In this document: positions 22,075-28,090 of the stretch, piece by piece
How positions within the stretch are numbered: position 1 is the first letter of the stretch
Layout: every line of letters begins with the position of its first letter
NCBI GenBank assembly: GCA_936936565.1
Contig: CAKZIX010000174.1
Location: forward strand, 1 to 28,090
Reading direction: 5' to 3'
DNA: 28,090 nt
Source of the DNA: an uncultured Nocardiaceae bacterium
Lineage (GTDB): Bacteria; Actinomycetota; Actinomycetes; Mycobacteriales; Mycobacteriaceae
The notes under the pieces: generated by a model
What the model was told of the DNA's origin: nothing
The model's input: only the letters and a program-made list of their open reading frames with translations
The model's database searches: none
Position numbers and translations under genes: made by a program

Positions 22075-23352
22075 ATGGCACCCAACGACGTAATCCGGGT
22101 CGATCCGCAGGTGTTCTACGCTGCCGGTCGCGAATGCATCGAGGCCGCAGCCGGATTCGATGCATTCTTCGCGGTTGCCCTCGGCGGTCTGGCCGAATGT
22201 GGCGAGATGGCCGGGAGTTTCGACTCCGGTCGTGAATGGGCGACGGCTTACGACGAGCGAGCCAAAGATACCATTGACACGGCACGCGATTTGGTTCGGG
22301 CACTGGTCAACTACAGCGACATTCTCCGAGAACTCGGCTATAGCCACGCACAGGCCGACGGAAATCCCGACAACGACGAGACGCCATCCTCATCGCTCCA
22401 ATTTTCGCCGAGCTCATTGTATTCACCGCCCTCGGCCGGCGGACCAGGACAGGGGCTGAAGGACCTCATCGGAATTGGGCTCATCGAAGAACTCGGGGTG
22501 CCCGTTCCGGACGCCGATACGGACAAGCTAGACAAGGCTGCGACGATTTGGAATACCATGGCTACCGGCGACGTCGTGGTCAACAGCATCGCGCGCCTGG
22601 CCAAGTTGCCGGAAAAATTCGAAGCGCTGAACTCGACCGAAATCCATTACGTCGACGACGACCTTCGGCAATTACACGGCGCCGCGACCGACCTTCAGCA
22701 TGCATCGGGCGAACTCGCCGAGACATGTCGCAACTATCGCTCCGCGATGGGCGAACTTCGCGGCAAGCTGCAGGAAATTCTTGTGGACATGGTGAAGGAA
22801 CTCGGTGTTACGCTTGCGTTCAGCGCGGCTGGATCCGTGTTCAGTTTCGGCCTCGCCGCAGGAGCAGGAATTGCAAAGGGTGCGCTGACCGTCAAGACGG
22901 CGGCCACCGCAATCACGACACTTGTTATCGCGTGGAAAGCCGCGAAGGTACTGGGCAAGGCGATCAAAGCCACGAAAGACCTCAAGGCAGCCAAGACTCA
23001 GCTGCAAAGAATCAGGGATCTCGTCAAAAAGGAGAAAAAGGGTAAAACCACGCCCTCGGCTCCTACTATATCGTCACGAACCGACGCCGAGAAGATATTG
23101 AACCATGGAGCAACGCTAGAGAAAAACAAGAAGTCGATCATCAGCTCGAAGCCGGGTGGCCCAACACAAGCGCAGAAGGAATTCGACGAGATCGCTCAGG
23201 GCCACAACGTTCAGACGTACCCGAATGGAACAAAGGTTGTTCGCCTACCCGACGGCAGCGACGTCTCCTTACGAAGCTCGTCGGATGGTCGGATCACAAT
23301 ATCTATTCAGGAAAAGGGAAAACCCGACGTGAAATTCAGATACGACCCGTGA
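22075..23352 (+). CDS. WXG-headed polymorphic toxin, type VII secretion candidate
   Basis: This is a 425-aa modular protein. Residues 1-100 are an Esx-like helical domain with 'DSGREWATAYDERAKDTIDT ... LVNYSDILRELGYSHAQAD', a pattern common at the head of actinobacterial secreted toxins. A Ser/Pro linker (101-125) follows. Residues ~126-245 form a second helical bundle. Residues 246-285 are Gly/Ala-rich and hydrophobic (FSAAGSVFSFGLAAGAGIAK), possibly membrane-crossing. A Lys-rich segment (~290-325) leads to a C-terminal module (~361-425) with TQAQKEFDEIAQG, NGTKVVRLPDGSDVSLRSSS and ISIQEKGKPDVKFRYDP, like small tips of polymorphic toxins. Its activity is unknown; a nuclease is only a guess. 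GC drops to near 52% at 23101-23160 (hand count). An immunity-like gene follows 16 bases later. Confidence 0.85.
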   Translation: MAPNDVIRVDPQVFYAAGRECIEAAAGFDAFFAVALGGLAECGEMAGSFDSGREWATAYDERAKDTIDTARDLVRALVNYSDILRELGYSHAQADGNPDNDETPSSSLQFSPSSLYSPPSAGGPGQGLKDLIGIGLIEELGVPVPDADTDKLDKAATIWNTMATGDVVVNSIARLAKLPEKFEALNSTEIHYVDDDLRQLHGAATDLQHASGELAETCRNYRSAMGELRGKLQEILVDMVKELGVTLAFSAAGSVFSFGLAAGAGIAKGALTVKTAATAITTLVIAWKAAKVLGKAIKATKDLKAAKTQLQRIRDLVKKEKKGKTTPSAPTISSRTDAEKILNHGATLEKNKKSIISSKPGGPTQAQKEFDEIAQGHNVQTYPNGTKVVRLPDGSDVSLRSSSDGRITISIQEKGKPDVKFRYDP

Positions 23353-23368
23353 TCGGAGACATCCAACA

Positions 23369-23881
23369 GTGCAGTTCCTGAGCAGCGACGAGACTCGACG
23401 ACTACGGACCGAACTTCTGGACTCGGAACGAGAACTCGGCGCCCAATGGGCAGCCATGCCTGGACGTGTTGTGGTGCCCGCAGAAGAAGTGCTCGACCTG
23501 GACTCCGACCCGGACGGCGCACGGATCCTCGCGGCCTTCGCCACTCGTGGCGACGAGCAACTCTATTGCCTCACAACGTCGGACCTGGGTGCGGCCCAGA
23601 CGGATCAGGCCGCCCTGGTTGCGTTGAGTGATGTAGACAATTGGCGATCTCGCCATGCACCGTTCGATGTTGTCCTGGCCGCCACCGACCTCGCCGCGGC
23701 GGTACTGCTCTCGGTCGACGAGTTCGTTCTGGTGGGCGGCGAGATCCGCTTCGTTGAATCGGCCCTCGGAAAGTCGGTTGCCGAGGGCTGCGCGGAGTTC
23801 GTCTCCTACGCAACGGACATGGCTAGCGCGTCCCGACATCTGCCGGCGCTGGCGAGGCGCTGGTGCGATGACGCTAGCTGA
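23369..23881 (+). CDS. putative immunity protein for the adjacent toxin
   Basis: This 170-aa soluble acidic protein has no signal peptide or membrane helix. I recognise no family. Two alternating alpha/beta segments (RVVVPAEEVLDLDSDPDGAR, LYCLTTSDLGAAQ, FDVVLAATDLAAAVLLSVDE) suggest a mixed fold. Assignment as immunity protein rests on context: it is the gene directly after the toxin's variable C-terminal module, on the same strand, small, acidic and without homologous features elsewhere in the window. The start is GTG; GGAG directly after the toxin stop codon lies ten bases upstream, a slightly long spacing that would couple translation. It converges on the helicase gene. Confidence 0.65.
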   Translation: MQFLSSDETRRLRTELLDSERELGAQWAAMPGRVVVPAEEVLDLDSDPDGARILAAFATRGDEQLYCLTTSDLGAAQTDQAALVALSDVDNWRSRHAPFDVVLAATDLAAAVLLSVDEFVLVGGEIRFVESALGKSVAEGCAEFVSYATDMASASRHLPALARRWCDDAS

Positions 23882-23906
23882 GCCGACAGCGGTTGCACGT
23901 CGAGTG

Positions 23907-23931
23907 CGGCGAGGCGCCCTGCGCGCCCCGC
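23907..23931. terminator. possible bidirectional hairpin after toxin cassette
   Basis: GGCGC (23912-23916) pairs with GCGCC (23922-23926). The stem continues past one A-C mismatch with GCG/CGC and a G-U pair. It lies in the 63-base gap between the convergent immunity and helicase genes. There is no U-tract. Confidence 0.35.
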
Positions 23932-23944
23932 TCGCACCAGCGTC

Positions 23945-25732
23945 TCAGTCGCGGAACTTCTTCTTCCCGCGCGGGCGCCCGCCGGGCGCACCCGAATCCA
24001 GCGTCAGCTGAATCAGCACTCCGCTGATGCGGGTCTTCCGCAACGCCTCGAGAGTTTCCCGCGACAGCTGCGCGGGCAGCTCCACCAGGCTGAAGTCGGG
24101 GCGGATGCTGATGTGCCCGAAGTCGCTGCGGCGCAGCCCGCCCTCGTTGGCGATGGCGCCGACGATCGCGCCGGGCACCACCTTGTGCCGCTTGCCGACG
24201 GCGATCCGGTAGGTCGCCATGTCCTGATCGGTCCGGCGGTGCCGGTCGTCGCGATCGCGATCGCGGTCACGGTCACGGTCGCCGCGGCGGCGATCGCCCC
24301 GGTCGCCCTTGTCCCAGTCGTCGCGCCGGTCTCGGCGTTCGCGGCGCTCCGGCTCCGGCTCGGCCGCCATGAGGAAGTCTTCACCGTCGCGCGACAACAC
24401 GGCCAGTGCGGCGGCGATATCGGCCAGCGGCACGTCGTGCTCGCGCTCGTAGTCCTCGATGAGCTTGCGGAACATCGAAAGGCTGTCCGAGGCAAGACTT
24501 TCGGTGATCGAGTCGGAGAACTTCTGCACGCGCTGGGCGTTGACGTCGTCCACCGACGGCAGCTGCATCTCGGTGAGCGGCTGGCGTGTGGCCCGCTCGA
24601 TCGCCTTGAGCAGGTGCCGTTCGCGCGGGGCCACGAACAGCAGCGCCTCGCCGGTGCGCCCGGCACGGCCGGTACGCCCGATCCGGTGCACGTAAGACTC
24701 GGTGTCGTGCGGGATGTCGTAGTTGACGACGATCGAGATGCGTTCCACGTCCAGCCCGCGCGCGGCCACATCGGTAGCGACGAGGATGTCGAGTGCGCCC
24801 GACTTCAACTGGCCGATGGTCCGCTCACGCTGCGCCTGCACGATGTCGCCGTTGATGGCCGCCGCGGAGAACCCGCGCGCGCGCAGCTTCTCGGCCAACT
24901 CCTCGGTGGCCTGCTTGGTGCGCACGAAGATGATCATCGCCTCGAATTCCTCGACCTCGAGGATCCGGGTGAGCGCATCGAGTTTGCGCTGGTGGGAGAC
25001 CTGCACCCAGCGCTGGGTGATGTTCTCCGATGTGGTGGTCTTGGCCGCGACGGTGACCTCGACCGGGTTCTTCAAGTACTGCTTGGAGATCTTGCGGATC
25101 TGCGGCGGCATGGTGGCCGAGAACAGCGCCACCTGCTTGTCGTCCGGAGTGTCGGCAAGGATCTTTTCGACGTCCTCCTGGAAGCCCATCTTGAGCATCT
25201 CGTCGGCTTCGTCGAGCACCAGGAACGCCAGCTCGGTGAGATCCAGCGAGCCCTTGTCGATGTGGTCGATGACGCGTCCGGGCGTGCCGACGACGACGTG
25301 CGCGCCGCGGCGCAATCCGGCCAGCTGCGGTCCGTAGCTGGCACCGCCGTACACCGGCAGCACGTGCAGGCCGGGCATGTGCGCCGAGTACCGGCCGAAT
25401 GCCTCGGCGACCTGGATCGCGAGCTCGCGGGTGGGCGCTAGCACCAGCGCCTGCGGCTTGCGCGCGGAGATATCCAGGCGCATCAGGATCGGGATCGCGA
25501 ACGCGGCCGTTTTGCCGGTACCGGTCTGCGCGAGACCGACCACGTCTTCGGCGGCCAGCAACGGCGGAATGGTCGCCGCCTGGATGGGAGAAGGGGTTTC
25601 GTAGCCGACGTCACGAATGGCACGCAAGATGCGCTCGTCGACCCCGAGATCGACGAACGAGAGCTCTTCCGGTTCCGGGGCGAGCGCAGTGGTTGCGGCT
25701 GCCAAGTCGGACTCGGCGTTTTTTTCGCTCAT
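23945..25732 (-). CDS. deaD: DEAD-box ATP-dependent RNA helicase, DeaD/CsdA type
   Basis: This 595-aa helicase has all core motifs: Q-motif GYETPSPIQ (~44-51), motif I AQTGTGKT (68-75), PTRELA, TPGRV, DEAD (174-177), SAT (205-207), IIFVRTK, ATDVAARGLDVERI and HRIGRTGRAGRTG. The C-terminus has an Arg/Asp low-complexity stretch and then a DbpA-type RNA-binding domain (YRIAVGKRHKVVPGAIVGAI ... FSLVELPAQLSRETLEALRK) and a basic tail. It likely remodels structured RNA in ribosome assembly, RNA decay and cold adaptation. The start at 25732 (MSEKNAES) is preferred; the frame continues to 26356 but only as antisense to the amidohydrolase gene. TAAACT eight bases upstream suggests a leaderless mRNA. 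Confidence 0.96.
   Translation of the reverse strand: MSEKNAESDLAAATTALAPEPEELSFVDLGVDERILRAIRDVGYETPSPIQAATIPPLLAAEDVVGLAQTGTGKTAAFAIPILMRLDISARKPQALVLAPTRELAIQVAEAFGRYSAHMPGLHVLPVYGGASYGPQLAGLRRGAHVVVGTPGRVIDHIDKGSLDLTELAFLVLDEADEMLKMGFQEDVEKILADTPDDKQVALFSATMPPQIRKISKQYLKNPVEVTVAAKTTTSENITQRWVQVSHQRKLDALTRILEVEEFEAMIIFVRTKQATEELAEKLRARGFSAAAINGDIVQAQRERTIGQLKSGALDILVATDVAARGLDVERISIVVNYDIPHDTESYVHRIGRTGRAGRTGEALLFVAPRERHLLKAIERATRQPLTEMQLPSVDDVNAQRVQKFSDSITESLASDSLSMFRKLIEDYEREHDVPLADIAAALAVLSRDGEDFLMAAEPEPERRERRDRRDDWDKGDRGDRRRGDRDRDRDRDRDDRHRRTDQDMATYRIAVGKRHKVVPGAIVGAIANEGGLRRSDFGHISIRPDFSLVELPAQLSRETLEALRKTRISGVLIQLTLDSGAPGGRPRGKKKFRD
24247..24282 (-). repeat. Arg-Asp dipeptide-coding microsatellite in helicase
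   Basis: Hexamer repeats of GATCGC and GGTCAC (plus strand) encode an (Arg-Asp)n run in the linker before the helicase RNA-binding domain. The run is in frame and prone to length change. Such RD/RGG-like tracts contact RNA and may favour condensate formation. Confidence 0.7.
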
Positions 25733-25740
25733 TGACCTGG

Positions 25741-25746
25741 AGTTTA
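25741..25746 (-). promoter_or_regulatory. -10 hexamer TAAACT of helicase gene
   Basis: On the minus strand TAAACT fits TANNNT and lies eight bases upstream of the ATG at 25732, so the mRNA would begin at or one base before the start codon. No Shine-Dalgarno sequence fits between. Confidence 0.45.
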
Positions 25747-25779
25747 CCGCCTGTGAGCGGGGAAAATGACCATCTCCGC

Positions 25780-25785
25780 TACGGT
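25780..25785 (+). promoter_or_regulatory. -10 hexamer TACGGT of amidohydrolase gene, leaderless
   Basis: TACGGT is followed by exactly seven bases and the GTG at 25793. This decides the start: the upstream ATG at 25766 would lie before the promoter. Confidence 0.5.
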
Positions 25786-25792
25786 GGGGCGC

Positions 25793-26599
25793 GTGGCCGA
25801 TGTAGTTGTCGCGGTGCTGCAGTTCGCCGCCGGTGCCGACAAGTCCGAGAACCTGGCGACGATTCGCGATCTGACGGAGAAAGCCGCTGGCCAGGGCGCT
25901 CAGGTCGTCGTGGCCCCGGAATTCGCGATGTTCACGGCGGGCAAACTCGACGAACAGTACATCGCAGCGGCCGAACCGCTCGATGGGGCGCATGTCACAG
26001 AACTGTCGGCGCTGGCCGCCCGCCTCGGAATTCACCTGGTCTCCGGAATCGCCGAGCGATTGCCGGACGATCCGCGCATCTCGAACACCCTGATAGCGGC
26101 GGGGCCCGACGGCAGCCTCGCAGCCACCTACCGCAAGACGCACCTCTACGACGCGTTCGGTTTCGTCGAATCGAAGGTGGTCCGTCCCGGGCCGCTGGGC
26201 ACCCCCGAGACATTCACCGTCGACGGCCTGGTGTTCGGCATGCAAACCTGCTACGACCTGCGCTTTCCCGAAGTCACCCGGCGCATCGTGGATGCCGGCG
26301 CACAGGTGCTGCTGCTGCCCGCACAGTGGATTCCCGGCCCGCTCAAGGAGTTTCACTGGGACACCCTGGTCCGGGCGCGTGCGATCGAGAACACGATCTA
26401 TGTCGCCACGGCCGATCAGGCACCGCCGCGCGGGGCGGGCAACAGCATGATCGTCGACCCGATGGGCGTTACCGTCGCCGCGCTGGGCGAGCGGGTCGGC
26501 AGTGCGCTGGCCGCGGTGTCCGCCCAGCGCCTCGCCGAGGTCCGCGCGATCAATCCGGCCCTCGAACTGCGCCGCTTCGAGGTTCGGGCGCGGGCCTGA
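25793..26599 (+). CDS. carbon-nitrogen hydrolase (nitrilase superfamily, Nit1/Nit2-like)
   Basis: This 268-aa cytosolic amidase has the complete Glu-Lys-Cys triad: Glu 43 in VVAPEFAMF, Lys in TYRKTHLYDAF and Cys in MQTCYDLRFPE. The CYDLRFPE block and short length place it with Nit1/Nit2 relatives (omega-amidase or deaminated-glutathione amidase) rather than true nitrilases. It probably clears deaminated amide metabolites. GTG at 25793 is used; the preceding nine codons from ATG 25766 overlap its -10 hexamer. It is divergent from the helicase gene, with about 60 bases between starts. The phosphoribosyltransferase gene follows 28 bases later with its own promoter signal. Confidence 0.93.
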   Translation: MADVVVAVLQFAAGADKSENLATIRDLTEKAAGQGAQVVVAPEFAMFTAGKLDEQYIAAAEPLDGAHVTELSALAARLGIHLVSGIAERLPDDPRISNTLIAAGPDGSLAATYRKTHLYDAFGFVESKVVRPGPLGTPETFTVDGLVFGMQTCYDLRFPEVTRRIVDAGAQVLLLPAQWIPGPLKEFHWDTLVRARAIENTIYVATADQAPPRGAGNSMIVDPMGVTVAALGERVGSALAAVSAQRLAEVRAINPALELRRFEVRARA

Positions 26600-26615
26600 G
26601 CTGCCCGTCGGGGGC

Positions 26616-26621
26616 TAACCT
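26616..26621 (+). promoter_or_regulatory. -10 hexamer TAACCT of phosphoribosyltransferase gene
   Basis: TAACCT lies six bases upstream of the GTG at 26628, a leaderless geometry. GTAGGT between them could also be taken as a weak ribosome-binding site, but it would touch the start codon. Confidence 0.45.
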
Positions 26622-26627
26622 GTAGGT

Positions 26628-27248
26628 GTGTACTCCGACCGCAGCCAGGCCGGTCACCAGCTTGCCGGGCCGCTGCGTCACCTGCGCGCCAGCCATCCGC
26701 TGGTGTTGGGGCTGCCGCGCGGCGGAGTGCCTGTCGCGCATGCCATTTCCGAAGACTTGCACGGCGACCTCGACATCATCCTGGTGCGCAAACTGGGCGT
26801 GCCCTGGCAGCCCGAACTGGCGATGGGCGCCATCGGCGAAGACGGGGTGCGCGTGCTCAACGCCGACGTGGTGCGCCAAACCCGGGTCTCGGCAACCGAA
26901 CTCGCCCGCACCGAGGCCGCCGAGCGCAGCGAACTCGAGCGCCGGGCGCGAGTACTGCGCGGCGGGCGACCACCGGTGCCGATGCGCAACCGCACCATCG
27001 TGATCGCCGACGACGGCATGGCCACCGGGGCCACGGTCGCCGCCGCGTGTGCGGTGGCGCGCGCCCGGGCCAGCGGCTGGATCGTGGTGGCGGTGCCGGT
27101 TTCCTCACCAGAGGCGATGCGCCGCATCGCGGCCATCGCCGACGAAGTGGTGTGCCCGTCCACCCCCGCCGATCTCGGCGGCGTGGGCGCCGCCTACCAC
27201 GACTTCCACCAATTGCGCGACGAAGAAGTGACCGCGCTGCTGAACTGA
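26628..27248 (+). CDS. phosphoribosyltransferase family protein
   Basis: This is a 206-aa type I PRTase-fold protein. The PRPP-binding loop is TIVIADDGMATGATVAAAC (DDGxATGxT form). LVLGLPRGGVPVAHAI near the N-terminus and LDIILVRKLGVPWQPELAMG are hallmarks of a widespread actinobacterial group annotated only as predicted phosphoribosyltransferase. No nucleobase hood domain is recognised, so the acceptor is unknown. In some genomes such proteins are fused to dienelactone-hydrolase-like domains; this one stands alone. GTG at 26628 follows a TANNNT box by six bases. The acyl-CoA ligase gene begins 24 bases after its stop. Confidence 0.9.
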   Translation: MYSDRSQAGHQLAGPLRHLRASHPLVLGLPRGGVPVAHAISEDLHGDLDIILVRKLGVPWQPELAMGAIGEDGVRVLNADVVRQTRVSATELARTEAAERSELERRARVLRGGRPPVPMRNRTIVIADDGMATGATVAAACAVARARASGWIVVAVPVSSPEAMRRIAAIADEVVCPSTPADLGGVGAAYHDFHQLRDEEVTALLN

Positions 27249-27272
27249 TCGTGATCGTGGAATGATCGAGTC

Positions 27273-28090
27273 ATGCGCGAATTCGAGGTGCCTGCCGGCT
27301 ACACCATCCCGGCCGACGAATCCATGGCCGACACCATCTTCCGCTACGCCGCCGAGTCTCCGGAGCTGGTGCTGTTCCACAAGCCCAAGCCGGACGGCGG
27401 CTGGAGCGAGATCACGGCCGGCGAGTTCGCCTCCCACGTCACCGCGGTCGCGAAGGGCCTGATCGCCTCCGGTATCGCCCCGGGGGATCGGGTCGCGCTG
27501 ATGTCGGCCACCCGCTACGAGTGGGTGCTCATCGACTACGCGATCTGGACCGCCGGCGCCGTCACCGTCTCGATCTACGATTCCTCGGCCGCCGAACAGG
27601 TGAAGTGGATCCTCGAAGATTCCGCGGCCACGCTGCTCATCGTCGAAACCGACAAGCACGCCGACACCGTGAAAGACGTCGCGGCCGCCGCGCCCGAGCT
27701 CCGCGAGACGCTGGTGATCAACGGCGGCGCGGTCGACGAGCTGATCGCCCGCGGCGCCGCGGTTTCCGACGACGACGTGCAGGCCCGCCGCGAGGCGCTG
27801 GGCGCGCAGTCGCCGGCCACGCTGATCTACACCTCGGGAACCACCGGGCGACCCAAGGGTGTTGCGCTCACCCACGCGAACTTCCGCGGCGAGGTCGAAG
27901 CGGTCAAGATCGCGCTCGCAACCTACTTCAAGCCCGGCCACAAGACGCTGATGTTCCTGCCGCTCGCGCACGTCTTCGCGCGCGCGATCTCGGTGGGTGC
28001 CGTGGAGGCCGGCGTCGCGGTGGCGCACACCTCGGACTGGACCACCCTGGTCGACCAGTTCGGCGCGTTCAAGCCGACGTTCATCCTGTC
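27273..28090 (+). CDS. long-chain fatty-acid-CoA ligase, N-terminal part (3' end outside window)
   Basis: The frame is open to the last base; 272 codons are present of an expected ~600. It belongs to the ANL adenylate-forming superfamily. The P-loop reads LIYTSGTTGRPKGVALTHAN, preceded by RVALMSATRYEWVLIDYAIW and YDSSAAEQVKWILEDSAATL and followed by MFLPLAHVFARAISVGAVEA, a pattern of FadD15/FACL-type long-chain acyl-CoA synthetases. It would activate fatty acids with ATP and CoA at the membrane face. The ATG is chosen for the conserved N-terminus. AATGAT six bases upstream is a weak -10, so a leaderless start is possible. Confidence 0.93.
   Translation, partial: MREFEVPAGYTIPADESMADTIFRYAAESPELVLFHKPKPDGGWSEITAGEFASHVTAVAKGLIASGIAPGDRVALMSATRYEWVLIDYAIWTAGAVTVSIYDSSAAEQVKWILEDSAATLLIVETDKHADTVKDVAAAAPELRETLVINGGAVDELIARGAAVSDDDVQARREALGAQSPATLIYTSGTTGRPKGVALTHANFRGEVEAVKIALATYFKPGHKTLMFLPLAHVFARAISVGAVEAGVAVAHTSDWTTLVDQFGAFKPTFIL

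Noticed and set aside
24113..25441. 442-codon plus-strand frame opposite the helicase
   Set aside because: It is a complementary-strand shadow of a gene with all DEAD-box motifs.
25733..26356. A 208-codon N-terminal extension of the helicase frame
   Set aside because: It lies fully antisense to the nitrilase-family gene, has no helicase features, and the MSEKN start with a promoter hexamer explains the family N-terminus.
1..28090. tRNA, rRNA, riboswitch, insertion sequence or integrase
   Set aside because: I read for cloverleaf ends, transposase motifs and conserved riboswitch cores and saw none; a covariance-model scan would be the decisive test.

Overview
The window is high-GC DNA from an actinobacterium. 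The best guess is the order Mycobacteriales (Nocardia/Rhodococcus-like). This rests on the strong C/G third-position bias, the Ser/Thr protein kinases with HRDxKPxN and DFG motifs, the WXG100 proteins, the pair of FadE-type acyl-CoA dehydrogenases, the many lipoproteins, and the frequent leaderless starts. The genus cannot be fixed from the sequence alone.

Layout. 1-447 is the C-terminal end of an alpha/beta hydrolase. 451-3627 (minus) is a MacB/FtsX-type ABC exporter (permease plus ATPase). 3690-7914 (minus) holds two paralogous membrane Ser/Thr kinases on either side of a secreted lipase. 7991-9150 (plus) holds endonuclease IV and a small secreted protein. 9167-11354 (plus) is a CaiB/BaiF CoA-transferase and HMG-CoA-lyase pair joined by a 20-codon bridging ORF. 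11355-12301 is a decayed stretch: a two-unit minisatellite, an 80-aa protein resembling a subtilase propeptide, and a frameshifted, internally deleted GNAT pseudogene. 12302-14466 (plus) is a polar amino-acid (cystine-type) ABC importer operon. 14470-15338 holds a tiny membrane protein and a Thr/Pro-rich lipoprotein. 15445-17746 (minus) is a two-gene acyl-CoA dehydrogenase that looks heteromeric. 17823-19484 (plus) is histidine phosphatase, RidA-like protein and AMIN-like lipoprotein. 19481-20615 is a divergent NAD(P)-binding oxidoreductase/MarR pair with a perfect inverted repeat between them. 20695-21348 is a secreted protein. 21401-23881 (plus) is a toxin cassette: two WXG100 proteins, a 425-aa WXG-headed polymorphic toxin with a short C-terminal module, and a probable immunity protein, with visibly lower GC in the toxin's 3' half. 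23945-25732 (minus) is a DEAD-box helicase. 25793-28090 (plus) holds a nitrilase-family amidohydrolase, a phosphoribosyltransferase and the 5' part of a long-chain acyl-CoA ligase.

The strongest candidate for an under-described system is the 21.4-23.9 kb cassette. It carries everything an Esx-type (type VII) secreted toxin needs except the secretion machinery, which must lie elsewhere. A second window-wide pattern is that at least seven genes have a TANNNT hexamer 6-8 nt upstream of the start codon, which predicts leaderless mRNAs. In the MarR case the operator-like palindrome sits directly against that promoter.
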